In this document: positions 1-6,372 of the stretch, piece after piece
How positions within the stretch are numbered: position 1 is the stretch's first letter
Layout of the letters: every line of letters begins with the position of its first letter
Assembly (NCBI GenBank): GCA_002423905.1
Contig: DIVC01000092.1
Span: 1 to 6,417 of the forward strand
Direction of reading: 5' to 3'
DNA from: Idiomarina sp. UBA6142
Lineage (GTDB): Bacteria; Pseudomonadota; Gammaproteobacteria; Enterobacterales; Alteromonadaceae
DNA length: 6,417 bases
Translations under genes and position numbers: made by a program
Notes under the pieces: generated by a model
Databases searched by the model: none
Told to the model about the DNA's origin: nothing
The model's input: the letters and a program-made list of their open reading frames with translations, nothing else

Positions 1-885
1 AGCTTGGTGGCTGCCGGTGCACAGATCGATTATGTCGGCCAGCCGGGGTATCCGCCGCTGCGCTTGGGCGGTGGTTTAGCTGCTGGGCAAGTCAGTATCG
101 ATGGCAGTGCTTCCAGCCAATATGTGAGCGCTTTGCTGATGGCGTTACCGCTACTAGCGCAGGATAGCTTGCTGAAGCTGACCGGCACGGTAGTGTCTTG
201 GCCCTATATCGAACTGACCCTAGCGATGTTACAGCGCTTTGGTATTCAGGTGCATCGTGTTTGTGAGCAAGAGTTCTTAATTCCTGGTGGGCAACGCTAT
301 CAATCACCGGGACAGTACTGGGTGGAAGGTGATGCTAGTGCCGCCAGCTATTGGCTAGCTGCTGCAGCTATTGGTGGTGGTCCGTTGCGGGTGCATGGGG
401 TGGGGCGCGCGAGCATTCAGGGTGACGTTGCTTTTGCCAACTATTTGGCGACTATGGGGGCAGAGGTCGACATCGCTGAACAGTGGATCGACATCCAAGG
501 AGCGCCGTTAAAAGCGCTTGATGCCGATTTAAACGCCATTCCAGATGCGGCCATGACCTTTGCGACATTGGCATTATTCGCACGCGGGACCACGCATATT
601 CGAAATGTCGCTAATTGGCGTATCAAAGAATCCGATCGCCTGCATGCTATGGCTACTGAGCTACGAAAACTTGGCGCTGAAGTGGTGGAGCGAGCCGACA
701 GCCTGCAGATTACCCCGCCGCAGCAACTCCAGCATGCCTATATCGACACCTACGATGACCATCGTATTGCCATGAGCTTTGCCTTGCTTGGTTTTAGTGC
801 CACGGGCGTCACCATTATCGATCCAGACTGTTGCCGCAAGACCTATCCTGATTTCTTTCAGGTGTTTCAACAACGTTGCCGTTAG
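1..885 (+). CDS. aroA: 3-phosphoshikimate 1-carboxyvinyltransferase (EPSP synthase), 5'-truncated by window edge
   Basis: This enzyme transfers the enolpyruvyl group of phosphoenolpyruvate to shikimate-3-phosphate, the sixth step of the cytoplasmic shikimate pathway to chorismate. The reading frame is open from base 1 and ends with TAG at 883-885, giving 294 codons. Compared from memory with the 427-residue E. coli enzyme, about 131 N-terminal residues lie outside the window. The alignment runs without gaps over the sites checked, and the catalytic and ligand residues fall where expected: the SSQ triad (E. coli 169-171) in GSASSQ, Asp313 in IPDAAMT, Asn336/Lys340/Glu341/Arg344 in NWRIKESDR, Arg386 in DDHR, and Lys411 in CRKTYPDFF. 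The TTG at 4 is not a real start because homology continues through it. The phosphoenolpyruvate-loop region that separates enzyme classes is in the missing part. cmk follows after 76 bases, as in the E. coli serC-aroA-cmk-rpsA region. Confidence 0.97.
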   Translation, partial: SLVAAGAQIDYVGQPGYPPLRLGGGLAAGQVSIDGSASSQYVSALLMALPLLAQDSLLKLTGTVVSWPYIELTLAMLQRFGIQVHRVCEQEFLIPGGQRYQSPGQYWVEGDASAASYWLAAAAIGGGPLRVHGVGRASIQGDVAFANYLATMGAEVDIAEQWIDIQGAPLKALDADLNAIPDAAMTFATLALFARGTTHIRNVANWRIKESDRLHAMATELRKLGAEVVERADSLQITPPQQLQHAYIDTYDDHRIAMSFALLGFSATGVTIIDPDCCRKTYPDFFQVFQQRCR

Positions 886-889
886 CCGG

Positions 890-913
890 GTACGCCGATA
901 GTGGGTGCTTTTT
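890..913 (+). terminator. Weak possible Rho-independent terminator after aroA
   Basis: Just after the aroA stop, bases 890-896 can pair with 903-908. This gives six pairs, one of them G-U, with a bulged G at 894 and a six-base loop at 897-902. A run of five T (909-913) follows directly. The position and T-run fit an intrinsic terminator, but the stem is short and imperfect, so any effect is probably partial. It lies immediately upstream of the candidate cmk promoter. Confidence 0.3.
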
Positions 914-940
914 GTGGCGAAATCCGTATAATAAGCGCGC
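904..940 (+). promoter_or_regulatory. Candidate sigma-70 promoter for cmk-rpsA with GC-rich discriminator
   Basis: A perfect -10 hexamer, TATAAT, sits at 927-932. It is followed by AAGCGCGC, a GC-rich discriminator of the kind seen at stringently controlled promoters of stable RNA and ribosomal protein genes. Transcription would start near 939-940, giving a leader of roughly 22 bases before cmk. No good -35 is visible: with spacers of 16-18 bases the hexamer is GTGCTT, GGTGCT or GGGTGC, and there is no TG extension of the -10. In E. coli the main rpsA promoters also lie upstream of cmk, which supports this assignment. The start site and ppGpp response are inferred. Confidence 0.5.
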
Positions 941-952
941 TTTTGTTTGCTA

Positions 953-957
953 GAGGA
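953..957 (+). promoter_or_regulatory. Ribosome binding site that sets the cmk start
   Basis: GAGGA at 953-957 lies four bases before the ATG at 962. It overlaps the codons that would follow the upstream in-frame TTG at 947, so it favours initiation at 962 and rejects the longer reading. Confidence 0.75.
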
Positions 958-961
958 ACGC

Positions 962-1663
962 ATGGGGCAATCTATTCCAGTTATTACTATCGATGGGCCA
1001 AGTGGCGCTGGCAAAGGTACGGTAAGTCGTATCTTAGCGGAGAAGCTCGGTTGGCATTTGCTCGATAGCGGCGCTATCTATCGGGTTTTGGCCTTAGCTG
1101 CGCTGCATCATAATATTTCAGCCGATGATGAAGTTGGATTGGTGCCCTTAGCAAGCGATTTAGACGTAAAATTTGATGTGGAAGAAGAGAAACACTTAAC
1201 CCATATCATTCTCGAAGGCGAAGACGTTACTGTGGCCATTCGCGCCGAAGCTATCGGCACTATGGCGTCCAAAATTGCGGCACTGCCGCGCGTACGAGAA
1301 GCCTTGTTGCGCCGGCAACGCGCCTTTAAAGACCTCCCTGGTTTAGTCGCCGATGGGCGTGACATGGGAACGGTGGTATTTCCGCAGGCAGACGCCAAGA
1401 TATTTTTAACCGCAAGCCCCGAAGAACGCGGGCGGCGGCGTTACGAACAATTGCTAGAAAAGGGTTTTGCTGCTAATATTGAGCAATTAATCGCCGATAT
1501 CGTTGACCGCGATTATCGCGATTCCAATCGTTCGGTGGCACCACTGGTACCAGCCGACGATGCGCTATTCGTAGACTCTACCAATTTATCGATTGCTGAA
1601 GTGGTTGATAAAATTCTAGTTTTTGCCCATAGCAAGTTATCAAATTCTGAGAAAGTTGGTTAA
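962..1663 (+). CDS. cmk: Cytidylate kinase (CMP/dCMP kinase)
   Basis: The product phosphorylates CMP and dCMP with ATP in the cytoplasm, recycling cytidine nucleotides from RNA turnover and lipid synthesis. It has 233 residues against 227 in E. coli. The P-loop GPSGAGKGT is at residues 12-20, the conserved DSGAIYR at 35-41, the nucleotide-binding DGRDMGT at 131-137, the basic lid region [10 protein letters not shown] shortly after, and DRDYRDSNR at 182-190, which corresponds to the CMP-binding and catalytic Arg/Asp region of the family. The start at 962 is chosen because homology begins there and GAGGA precedes it; a TTG at 947 would add five residues with no support. A candidate promoter lies just upstream and rpsA follows after a structured leader, so cmk is probably co-transcribed with rpsA. 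It ends with TAA. Confidence 0.97.
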   Translation: MGQSIPVITIDGPSGAGKGTVSRILAEKLGWHLLDSGAIYRVLALAALHHNISADDEVGLVPLASDLDVKFDVEEEKHLTHIILEGEDVTVAIRAEAIGTMASKIAALPRVREALLRRQRAFKDLPGLVADGRDMGTVVFPQADAKIFLTASPEERGRRRYEQLLEKGFAANIEQLIADIVDRDYRDSNRSVAPLVPADDALFVDSTNLSIAEVVDKILVFAHSKLSNSEKVG

Positions 1664-1775
1664 AGCAACCCACTAACTTAGCGGTCTGTGGCATGGATGC
1701 ACACAGATAAATGTTAACAACCCCGCCTCACTGGAGTGTTTGGTGGATGTACTCAACCTGAAGATACATAACCTT
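1664..1775 (+). promoter_or_regulatory. rpsA 5' leader: candidate S1 autoregulatory structure with two GGA-loop hairpins
   Basis: The 112 bases between cmk and the rpsA ATG can form two hairpins. Hairpin I pairs 1685-1690 with 1702-1707, has a bulged A at 1701, then pairs 1691-1693 with 1698-1700 around a UGGA loop (1694-1697). Hairpin II pairs 1723-1727 with 1742-1746 (one G-U), has a U-rich internal loop, then pairs 1729-1731 with 1736-1738 around a second UGGA loop (1732-1735). An A/T-rich single strand (1707-1720) lies between them. No Shine-Dalgarno is well placed before the ATG at 1776. In gammaproteobacteria the rpsA initiation region is known to lack a normal Shine-Dalgarno, to use folded GGA-loop hairpins for efficient initiation, and to be repressed by free S1. 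The folds here were drawn by eye. Confidence 0.65.
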
Positions 1776-3452
1776 ATGTTAGAAAATTTTGCACAGCTGT
1801 TTGAAGAAAGTCTGAAAACGACCGAAACTCGTCCTGGTTCAATTGTTAAAGGTACTATCGTTGCGATTAATCGTGATGTCGTGCTGGTTGATGCTGGTTT
1901 GAAATCAGAAAGCGCTATTCCAGTAGAGCAATTCCGTAACGCCGAAGGCGTGGTGGAAGTAAAAGTTGGTGACATCATCGACGTGGCTTTGGATGCGGTA
2001 GAAGATGGCTTCGGTGAAACCATTCTTTCTCGCGAGAAAGCGAAGCGCTTTGAAGCTTGGCTGCAGCTGGAAAAAGCTTATGAAGAGCAAGCTACCGTTG
2101 TTGGTTTAATCAGTGGCAAAGTGAAAGGCGGTTTCACTGTTGATTTAGGCGGCGTTCGCGCGTTCTTGCCTGGTTCACTGGTTGACGTGCGTCCGGTTCG
2201 TGAAACCACGCATTTAGAAAACAAAGAATTAGAATTCAAAGTCATCAAGCTCGACCAGAAGCGTAACAACGTCGTTGTTTCTCGCCGTGCGGTTATCGAA
2301 ACTGAAAACAGCGTAGAGCGTGATCAGTTATTAGAAAACCTGCAAGAAGGTCAAGAAGTTAAAGGTATCGTGAAGAACCTGACTGACTACGGCGCGTTCG
2401 TTGATTTAGGCGGCGTCGATGGTTTGTTGCACATCACTGACATGGCTTGGAAACGCGTGAAGCACCCAAGCGAAGTGGTGAACGTTGGTGACGAAATCAA
2501 CGTGAAAGTATTGAAGTTTGACCGTGATCGTACGCGTGTTTCTTTAGGCCTGAAGCAGTTAGGCGAAGATCCATGGGCCGCTATTGCTAACCGTTACCCA
2601 GAAGGCCACCGTTTGACTGGCCGTGTCACTAACCTGACTGACTATGGCTGCTTCGTTGAAATCGAAGAAGGCGTTGAAGGTTTAGTACACGTATCTGAAA
2701 TGGATTGGACCAACAAAAACGTACACCCATCAAAAGTAGTTAACTTAGGTGATGTGGTTGAAGTTATTGTGCTGGAAATTGACGAAGAACGTCGTCGTAT
2801 TTCTTTAGGCTTGAAACAGTGTAAAGCTAACCCATGGGAAGAGTTCGCGAAGCACTTCAACAAGGGCGACAAAGTATCTGGCAAGATCAAGTCAATCACT
2901 GACTTCGGTATCTTCATCGGCCTTGATGGCGGTATTGATGGTCTGGTTCACTTGTCAGACATCAGCTGGAACGCTACTGGCGAAGAAGCGGTTCGTGAAT
3001 TTAAGAAAGGCGAAGAAGTTACTGCTATCGTCTTACAAGTTGACGCTGAGCGTGAGCGTATCTCTTTAGGTATCAAACAACTTGAAGAAGATCCGTTCAA
3101 CAATTATCTGGCGAGTATCAAAAAAGGTGCTATCGTTACTGGTAAGGTTATCGAAGTTGATGCCAAAGGCGCCAAAATCGAACTGGCTGACTCAGTAGAA
3201 GGCTACGTTCGTGTTGCTGATATCTCACGCGACCGTATTGAAGATGCTAGCACTGTCCTGAAAGTTGGTGACAGCATTGAAGCTCGCTATATGGGCGTTG
3301 ACCGTAAAGGCCGCGCACTGAGCTTGTCAATCCGTGCGAAAGACGAAGTTGAAGAAAAAGAAGCTATGGAAACTGTGAACAAGCAGCAAGACGACGCTGA
3401 CGGTTTCTCAAACGCCATGGCAGAAGCTTTTAAAGCAGCTAAAAACGACTAA
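1776..3452 (+). CDS. rpsA: 30S ribosomal protein S1
   Basis: S1 binds mRNA on the small ribosomal subunit and promotes initiation on structured or weak Shine-Dalgarno messages. The product has 558 residues against 557 in E. coli, nearly colinear. It carries six S1 (OB-fold) repeats at about residues 21-87, 105-171, 192-260, 277-347, 364-434 and 451-520. The first two are the divergent ribosome-binding repeats, with [13 protein letters not shown] in the second; the middle ones carry the RNA-binding surface, for example [12 protein letters not shown] and [13 protein letters not shown]. The C-terminus [12 protein letters not shown] matches the enterobacterial tail. The ATG at 1776 gives [14 protein letters not shown], aligning with E. 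coli [14 protein letters not shown]. In-frame TTG (1740) and GTG (1743) codons upstream are not supported by homology. Codon choice looks typical of a highly expressed gene. Regulation is probably by the upstream leader and the promoter before cmk. Confidence 0.98.
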   Translation: MLENFAQLFEESLKTTETRPGSIVKGTIVAINRDVVLVDAGLKSESAIPVEQFRNAEGVVEVKVGDIIDVALDAVEDGFGETILSREKAKRFEAWLQLEKAYEEQATVVGLISGKVKGGFTVDLGGVRAFLPGSLVDVRPVRETTHLENKELEFKVIKLDQKRNNVVVSRRAVIETENSVERDQLLENLQEGQEVKGIVKNLTDYGAFVDLGGVDGLLHITDMAWKRVKHPSEVVNVGDEINVKVLKFDRDRTRVSLGLKQLGEDPWAAIANRYPEGHRLTGRVTNLTDYGCFVEIEEGVEGLVHVSEMDWTNKNVHPSKVVNLGDVVEVIVLEIDEERRRISLGLKQCKANPWEEFAKHFNKGDKVSGKIKSITDFGIFIGLDGGIDGLVHLSDISWNATGEEAVREFKKGEEVTAIVLQVDAERERISLGIKQLEEDPFNNYLASIKKGAIVTGKVIEVDAKGAKIELADSVEGYVRVADISRDRIEDASTVLKVGDSIEARYMGVDRKGRALSLSIRAKDEVEEKEAMETVNKQQDDADGFSNAMAEAFKAAKND

Positions 3453-3506
3453 TAGTGTTTTTAGCCCGATTAAACTAGGCATTGACGCATCACAGAGGAG
3501 CTTACG

Positions 3507-3788
3507 ATGACAAAGTCAGAGCTGATTCAGCAGTTGGCAAGGTTGTATCCTGAGTTTTCTCCGCGTCAGGTTGAAGATGCGGTGAAAGAGCTTATCGAAC
3601 AAATGGCGCAAGAATTAGCGTCAGGCGGGCGTATTGAAGTCCGCGGTTTTGGAAGCTTTTCGTTGCATTATCGGGCCGCACGTGTAGGGCGTAATCCAAA
3701 AACTGGTGAAGCGGTGGAACTAGAAGGTAAATATGTTCCGCACTTCAAAGCCGGCAAGGAATTACGCGAACGCGTCGACACTATTTAA
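3507..3788 (+). CDS. ihfB: Integration host factor subunit beta
   Basis: IHF-beta pairs with IHF-alpha to bind specific DNA sites and bend them sharply, organising the nucleoid and assisting transcription, replication and recombination. The product has 93 residues against 94 in E. coli, beginning MTKSELI and containing the DNABII signature around [22 protein letters not shown]. Pro64 in GRNPKTG is the intercalating residue that kinks DNA. Glu44 and Arg46, in RIEVRG, are the beta-subunit positions linked to recognition of the TTR part of the IHF consensus. These features separate it from HU. A strong ribosome site, AGAGGAG at 3494-3500, lies six bases before the ATG. The gene follows rpsA by 54 bases with no terminator between, so readthrough from rpsA is likely. 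I see no convincing promoter of its own in the gap. It ends just before a strong terminator. Confidence 0.98.
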   Translation: MTKSELIQQLARLYPEFSPRQVEDAVKELIEQMAQELASGGRIEVRGFGSFSLHYRAARVGRNPKTGEAVELEGKYVPHFKAGKELRERVDTI

Positions 3789-3802
3789 CGTCGAGTAAAC
3801 AG

Positions 3803-3839
3803 AAACGGCATGCTATAGTTAAGCATGCCGTTTTTTTTT
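3803..3839 (+). terminator. Strong Rho-independent terminator after ihfB
   Basis: Bases 3806-3814 (CGGCATGCT) pair perfectly with 3822-3830 (AGCATGCCG) around a seven-base loop. A3803-A3805 can extend the stem into the nine-T run at 3831-3839. This is a textbook intrinsic terminator 14 bases after the ihfB stop. It ends only 21 bases before the lapA start codon, so it also sits in the lapA leader. Confidence 0.93.
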
Positions 3840-3850
3840 GAGCGTCGTAT

Positions 3851-3856
3851 AGGAAA
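3851..3856 (+). promoter_or_regulatory. Ribosome binding site that sets the lapA start
   Basis: AGGAAA at 3851-3856 precedes the ATG at 3861 by four bases. An in-frame ATG at 3825 lies inside the 3' arm of the ihfB terminator and has no ribosome site, so the downstream ATG is chosen. Confidence 0.75.
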
Positions 3857-3860
3857 CCTT

Positions 3861-4112
3861 ATGATTCGCTTTATCTTTGTGGTGTTGCCCTTGTTGGTTT
3901 TATTTCTGTTTGCGGTGGCCTTTGGCGCCCTCAACCAGCAGCAATTAAGCATAGATCTATTGATTGGGCGCTACGATATGCCGCTCACCTGGGTCGTTGC
4001 CGGCTTCTTGTTTATCGGTTTTGTTCTCGGCTTATTGAGTATGCTCGCCCGTCAACTCGGCTTGCGTAACCAGTTACGTCAACAGCGCAAAACTGTGCAA
4101 AAATCGAGTTAA
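3861..4112 (+). CDS. lapA: Lipopolysaccharide assembly protein A (DUF1049 inner-membrane protein)
   Basis: LapA is a small inner-membrane protein encoded next to LapB and implicated with it in lipopolysaccharide assembly; its own biochemical role is not well defined. The product has 83 residues against about 102 in E. coli, the difference being a shorter C-terminal tail. Two hydrophobic segments are visible at about 4-22 and 42-62. The family-like FGALNQQQLSIDLL follows the first, and a basic cytoplasmic tail (RNQLRQQRK) follows the second. The start at 3861 is chosen because the membrane segment begins there and AGGAAA precedes it; the ATG at 3825 would translate through a terminator arm. 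lapB begins six bases after the stop. No promoter fits between the upstream terminator and this gene. Confidence 0.9.
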   Translation: MIRFIFVVLPLLVLFLFAVAFGALNQQQLSIDLLIGRYDMPLTWVVAGFLFIGFVLGLLSMLARQLGLRNQLRQQRKTVQKSS

Positions 4113-4118
4113 CCGCGC

Positions 4119-5276
4119 ATGCTTGAGTTACTGTTCCTGTTACTTCCTGTGGCGGCCGCCTATGGCTGGTTTATGGGCCGTAATAGTGTTCGTAACGAAG
4201 ACCGCCGCGAACAAGAGCAGTTTTCTCGCCAATATGTTACCGGCTTAAACTTATTGCTTTCTGATCAACCAGATAAAGCAGTTGATTTATTTATAGAATT
4301 GCTCGATGTCGATTCCGATACGCTTGAGACACATTGGGCTTTGGGTAAATTATTTCGCCGCCGCGGCGAAGTAGACCGAGCGATTAAAATCCATCAAAAC
4401 TTAACTTCGCGGCCGTCTATTACCGAGCAGGAACGTCGTGCTGCCATGTTTGAGCTAGGGCTTGATTATTTAGCCGCCGGCATTTACGACCGCGCTGAAG
4501 AAATGTTGCTCGCCTTACAACCGGATAAACAATTTCAGCAGGCCTGCCAACGGCACTTGTTGGAGTTATATGAAGCGACCCATGAATGGGATAAAGCGAT
4601 TAAAATTGCGTTGAAGTTAACCCGCACCGATGCGGGTGCCCAACGGGTGGTCGCGCAGCTCTACTGTGAGCTAGCAGAACAGCAGGATAACGTCGAGTTT
4701 TCCGAAAAATATTATAGCAAAGCCCGTCAACACGATCCGCGTTGTGCGCGGGCGGCGCTTGCACTCGGGCGTTTATGGTACAACCAAGGTCACTATAGCA
4801 AAGCGTTGAAGATGCTCAGTGGCATTCTGAGCGAAGATCCTGACTTTGTGGCTGAGGCATTGCCCCTGATCAAGGCTTGTTATGTTGGCCTTGATGATGA
4901 GGCTGGGCTCATCCATTTCCTCCATCAATGCGTCAAGTTGGCGCATTCAACCAGTGCTGCAGTGATGCTGTCAGAGTTGGTGGCCCGAGAAAATGGTATT
5001 GAGGCCGCTGAGCGTTTTGTGCAAAGCACGCTAATTAAAAATCCGACCATGCGTGGTTTTCATCAGTTGATGGATTTTCACATTCGTGCTGCTGATGTGG
5101 GTAAAGCGCGAGATAGCTTGCGCATGCTGCAGCGGTTGGTGCAGCAGCAAATGCAGCAACGACCAAAATATCGTTGTCGTCATTGCGGCTTTTCCGGGAG
5201 TACCTTGTATTGGCACTGCCCATCGTGTCGTAGTTGGGGTCAAATTAAGCCCATTATTGGATTAGATGGAGAATAG
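4119..5276 (+). CDS. lapB: Lipopolysaccharide assembly protein B (TPR and rubredoxin-like zinc protein)
   Basis: LapB (formerly YciM) is anchored in the inner membrane facing the cytoplasm. In E. coli it promotes FtsH degradation of LpxC, so limiting lipopolysaccharide synthesis. The product has 385 residues against 389. The N-terminus MLELLFLLLPVAAAYGW (1-17) is the near-invariant membrane anchor. Tetratricopeptide-type helical repeats fill about residues 36-330, for example FRRRGEVDRAIKIHQ near 79-93 and GRLWYNQGHYSKA near 217-229. The C-terminal rubredoxin-like knuckle has Cys353-x2-Cys356 and Cys367-x2-Cys370, followed by the conserved GLDGE end. All four metal-ligand cysteines are present. 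The start lacks a clear Shine-Dalgarno and lies six bases after the lapA stop, which suggests translational coupling. A glutamine-rich stretch at about 337-348 differs from the E. coli sequence. pyrF starts seven codon-free bases plus... that is, six bases, after the stop. Confidence 0.97.
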   Translation: MLELLFLLLPVAAAYGWFMGRNSVRNEDRREQEQFSRQYVTGLNLLLSDQPDKAVDLFIELLDVDSDTLETHWALGKLFRRRGEVDRAIKIHQNLTSRPSITEQERRAAMFELGLDYLAAGIYDRAEEMLLALQPDKQFQQACQRHLLELYEATHEWDKAIKIALKLTRTDAGAQRVVAQLYCELAEQQDNVEFSEKYYSKARQHDPRCARAALALGRLWYNQGHYSKALKMLSGILSEDPDFVAEALPLIKACYVGLDDEAGLIHFLHQCVKLAHSTSAAVMLSELVARENGIEAAERFVQSTLIKNPTMRGFHQLMDFHIRAADVGKARDSLRMLQRLVQQQMQQRPKYRCRHCGFSGSTLYWHCPSCRSWGQIKPIIGLDGE

Positions 5277-5282
5277 ATAGGC

Positions 5283-5975
5283 ATGAAGTCGCAGGTTTTT
5301 GTTGCTCTCGATTACCCAACAGCGGCTGCTGCTTGGCCACTGATTCAGCAATTAAGCCCAGATCAGTGTGGTTTGAAAGTAGGTAAAGAGCTGTTTACTG
5401 CGGCTGGGCCTGAGTTTGTTCGCCAATTAGTCGAACTTGGCTTTAAGGTTTTTCTCGATTTAAAGTTTCACGATATCCCTAATACCGTTGCTAAGGCGGT
5501 AAGAGCTGCTGCCGAGTTGGGAGTGTGGATGGTCAATGTCCACGCCAGTGGCGGTACTCGGATGATGATTGCGGCTCGAGAAGCGCTTACGGAGCTGCCG
5601 CAGCCACCATTATTGATTGCGGTAACAGTATTGACCAGTATGGCCGCTGACGACTTACAAGAACTTGGTATCAACCAGCCTGTTGTTGACCAAGTACAAC
5701 ACTTAGCGAGTTTGGCAGCGCGCAGTGGGTTAGATGGAGTGGTTTGCTCAGCACATGAAGCCGCACAATTAAAAGCGCAGTTTGGTCGCGATTTTGTGTT
5801 GGTGACTCCAGGCATTCGCCCAGCTGGTTCTGATCAAGGCGATCAACGCCGGGTGATGAGCCCAGAACAAGCCGCAGCGCTTGGTATTGAGGTGTTGGTA
5901 ATTGGACGTCCGATAACGCAAGCAGCTGACCCTGCTGCCGTCTTACAGGCAATTAACAACTCACTGACAGCATAG
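5283..5975 (+). CDS. pyrF: Orotidine 5'-phosphate decarboxylase
   Basis: PyrF decarboxylates orotidine monophosphate to UMP, the last step of de novo pyrimidine synthesis in the cytoplasm. The product has 230 residues against 245 in E. coli; the difference is mainly a shorter N-terminus. Active-site residues are all visible: Asp10 in VALDY, Lys32 in LKVGKE, and the Asp59-Lys61-Asp64 triad in [10 protein letters not shown]. The phosphate-binding regions VTPGIRP and VIGRPIT are present near the C-terminus. The ATG at 5283 is the natural start because the first beta strand begins at residue 5. A GGAGAA at 5268-5273 overlaps the end of lapB, nine bases before the ATG, so translation is probably linked to lapB. 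lapA-lapB-pyrF is also the order in E. coli. No clear terminator follows. Confidence 0.98.
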   Translation: MKSQVFVALDYPTAAAAWPLIQQLSPDQCGLKVGKELFTAAGPEFVRQLVELGFKVFLDLKFHDIPNTVAKAVRAAAELGVWMVNVHASGGTRMMIAAREALTELPQPPLLIAVTVLTSMAADDLQELGINQPVVDQVQHLASLAARSGLDGVVCSAHEAAQLKAQFGRDFVLVTPGIRPAGSDQGDQRRVMSPEQAAALGIEVLVIGRPITQAADPAAVLQAINNSLTA

Positions 5976-6057
5976 TATGCCCTAGTCATTAGCGCTTCTT
6001 TCCGCAGCGCGTTACACTTCTTGAACTGCATCACGCAGCTTAACCAAGGAGTCTATT

Positions 6058-6360
6058 ATGTTACGGAAAACCCTTATTGTTACCGCTATGCTCTCGCCAT
6101 TGTTATGGCTGCAGCCAGCACTGGCGGAGCCACTGCCGAATCTAAGCCCACAAGCGCAGCAACTGCAAGCAGTCAATCTCAATACTGCTACGGCTGAACA
6201 ACTGGCGATGGGCCTGACCGGCGTTGGGCTGAAACGCGCCGAGGCAATTGTCGAACTACGAACTAAACTGGGCGGGTTTACTGATGTAAATCAATTGCTG
6301 CAGGTCAAAGGAATCGGCCCACGCATGTTGGAGCTCAATCGCGAACGCATTCAATTGTAA
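6058..6360 (+). CDS. Secreted helix-hairpin-helix DNA-binding protein, ComEA/YbaV family
   Basis: This 100-residue protein has a typical Sec signal peptide: MLRK, a hydrophobic core to about residue 18, and a likely cleavage after ALA at 21-23. After a short linker comes a ComEA-type domain starting VNLNTATAEQL (39-49), with two helix-hairpin-helix turns, GVG at 55-57 and GIG at 85-87, joined by the family-typical GGF (72-74). Such domains bind the DNA backbone without sequence specificity. In naturally transformable bacteria periplasmic ComEA pulls incoming DNA across the outer membrane. The E. coli relative YbaV is similar but of unclear role, so competence is possible rather than shown. 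A strong ribosome site, AAGGAG at 6046-6051, lies six bases before the ATG. The 82-base gap after pyrF and its own ribosome site suggest separate expression, though I see no good promoter there. Confidence 0.88.
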   Translation: MLRKTLIVTAMLSPLLWLQPALAEPLPNLSPQAQQLQAVNLNTATAEQLAMGLTGVGLKRAEAIVELRTKLGGFTDVNQLLQVKGIGPRMLELNRERIQL

Positions 6361-6372
6361 GGCTTTGGTGGA

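Noticed and set aside
661..1014. Minus-strand open frame of 117 codons across the aroA-cmk junction
   Set aside because: It lies opposite well-supported aroA and cmk coding sequence, has no recognisable family features, and is a typical shadow frame.
1605..1633. Possible internal rpsA promoter in cmk: TTGATA (1605-1610), 17-base spacer, CATAGC (1628-1633)
   Set aside because: The -35 is good (5/6) but the -10 matches only 3/6. E. coli has internal rpsA promoters in cmk, so one may exist, but this sequence is not strong enough to call.
1638..1650. IHF-like site TATCAAATTCTGA near the end of cmk
   Set aside because: It has one mismatch in the TTR part of the consensus, and matches this loose occur by chance; no promoter geometry supports it.
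1673..2023. Minus-strand open frame of 116 codons opposite the rpsA leader and 5' end
   Set aside because: Serine/threonine-rich composition is what the complement of S1 coding sequence gives; no domain is visible and the opposite strand is fully explained.
2376..2644. Direct repeat AACCTGACTGACTA at 2376-2389 and 2631-2644 in rpsA
   Set aside because: Explained by the homologous S1 repeats 3 and 4 encoding NLTDYG with the same preferred codons, not a separate repeat element.
3453..3506. Search for a terminator or ihfB promoter in the rpsA-ihfB gap
   Set aside because: Only very short inverted matches (for example TAGT/ACTA) and a -10-like TAAACT at 3471-3476 without a matching -35; not enough to call.
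5468..5815. Minus-strand open frame of 115 codons opposite pyrF
   Set aside because: Complement of a strongly conserved enzyme gene; alanine-rich with no motif and no ribosome site.
5976..6057. Possible pyrF terminator or promoter for the ComEA-like gene
   Set aside because: GCGC at 5992-5995 and 6007-6010 can pair but only four bases with no T-run; TTGAAC at 6021-6026 has no -10 at a usable distance.
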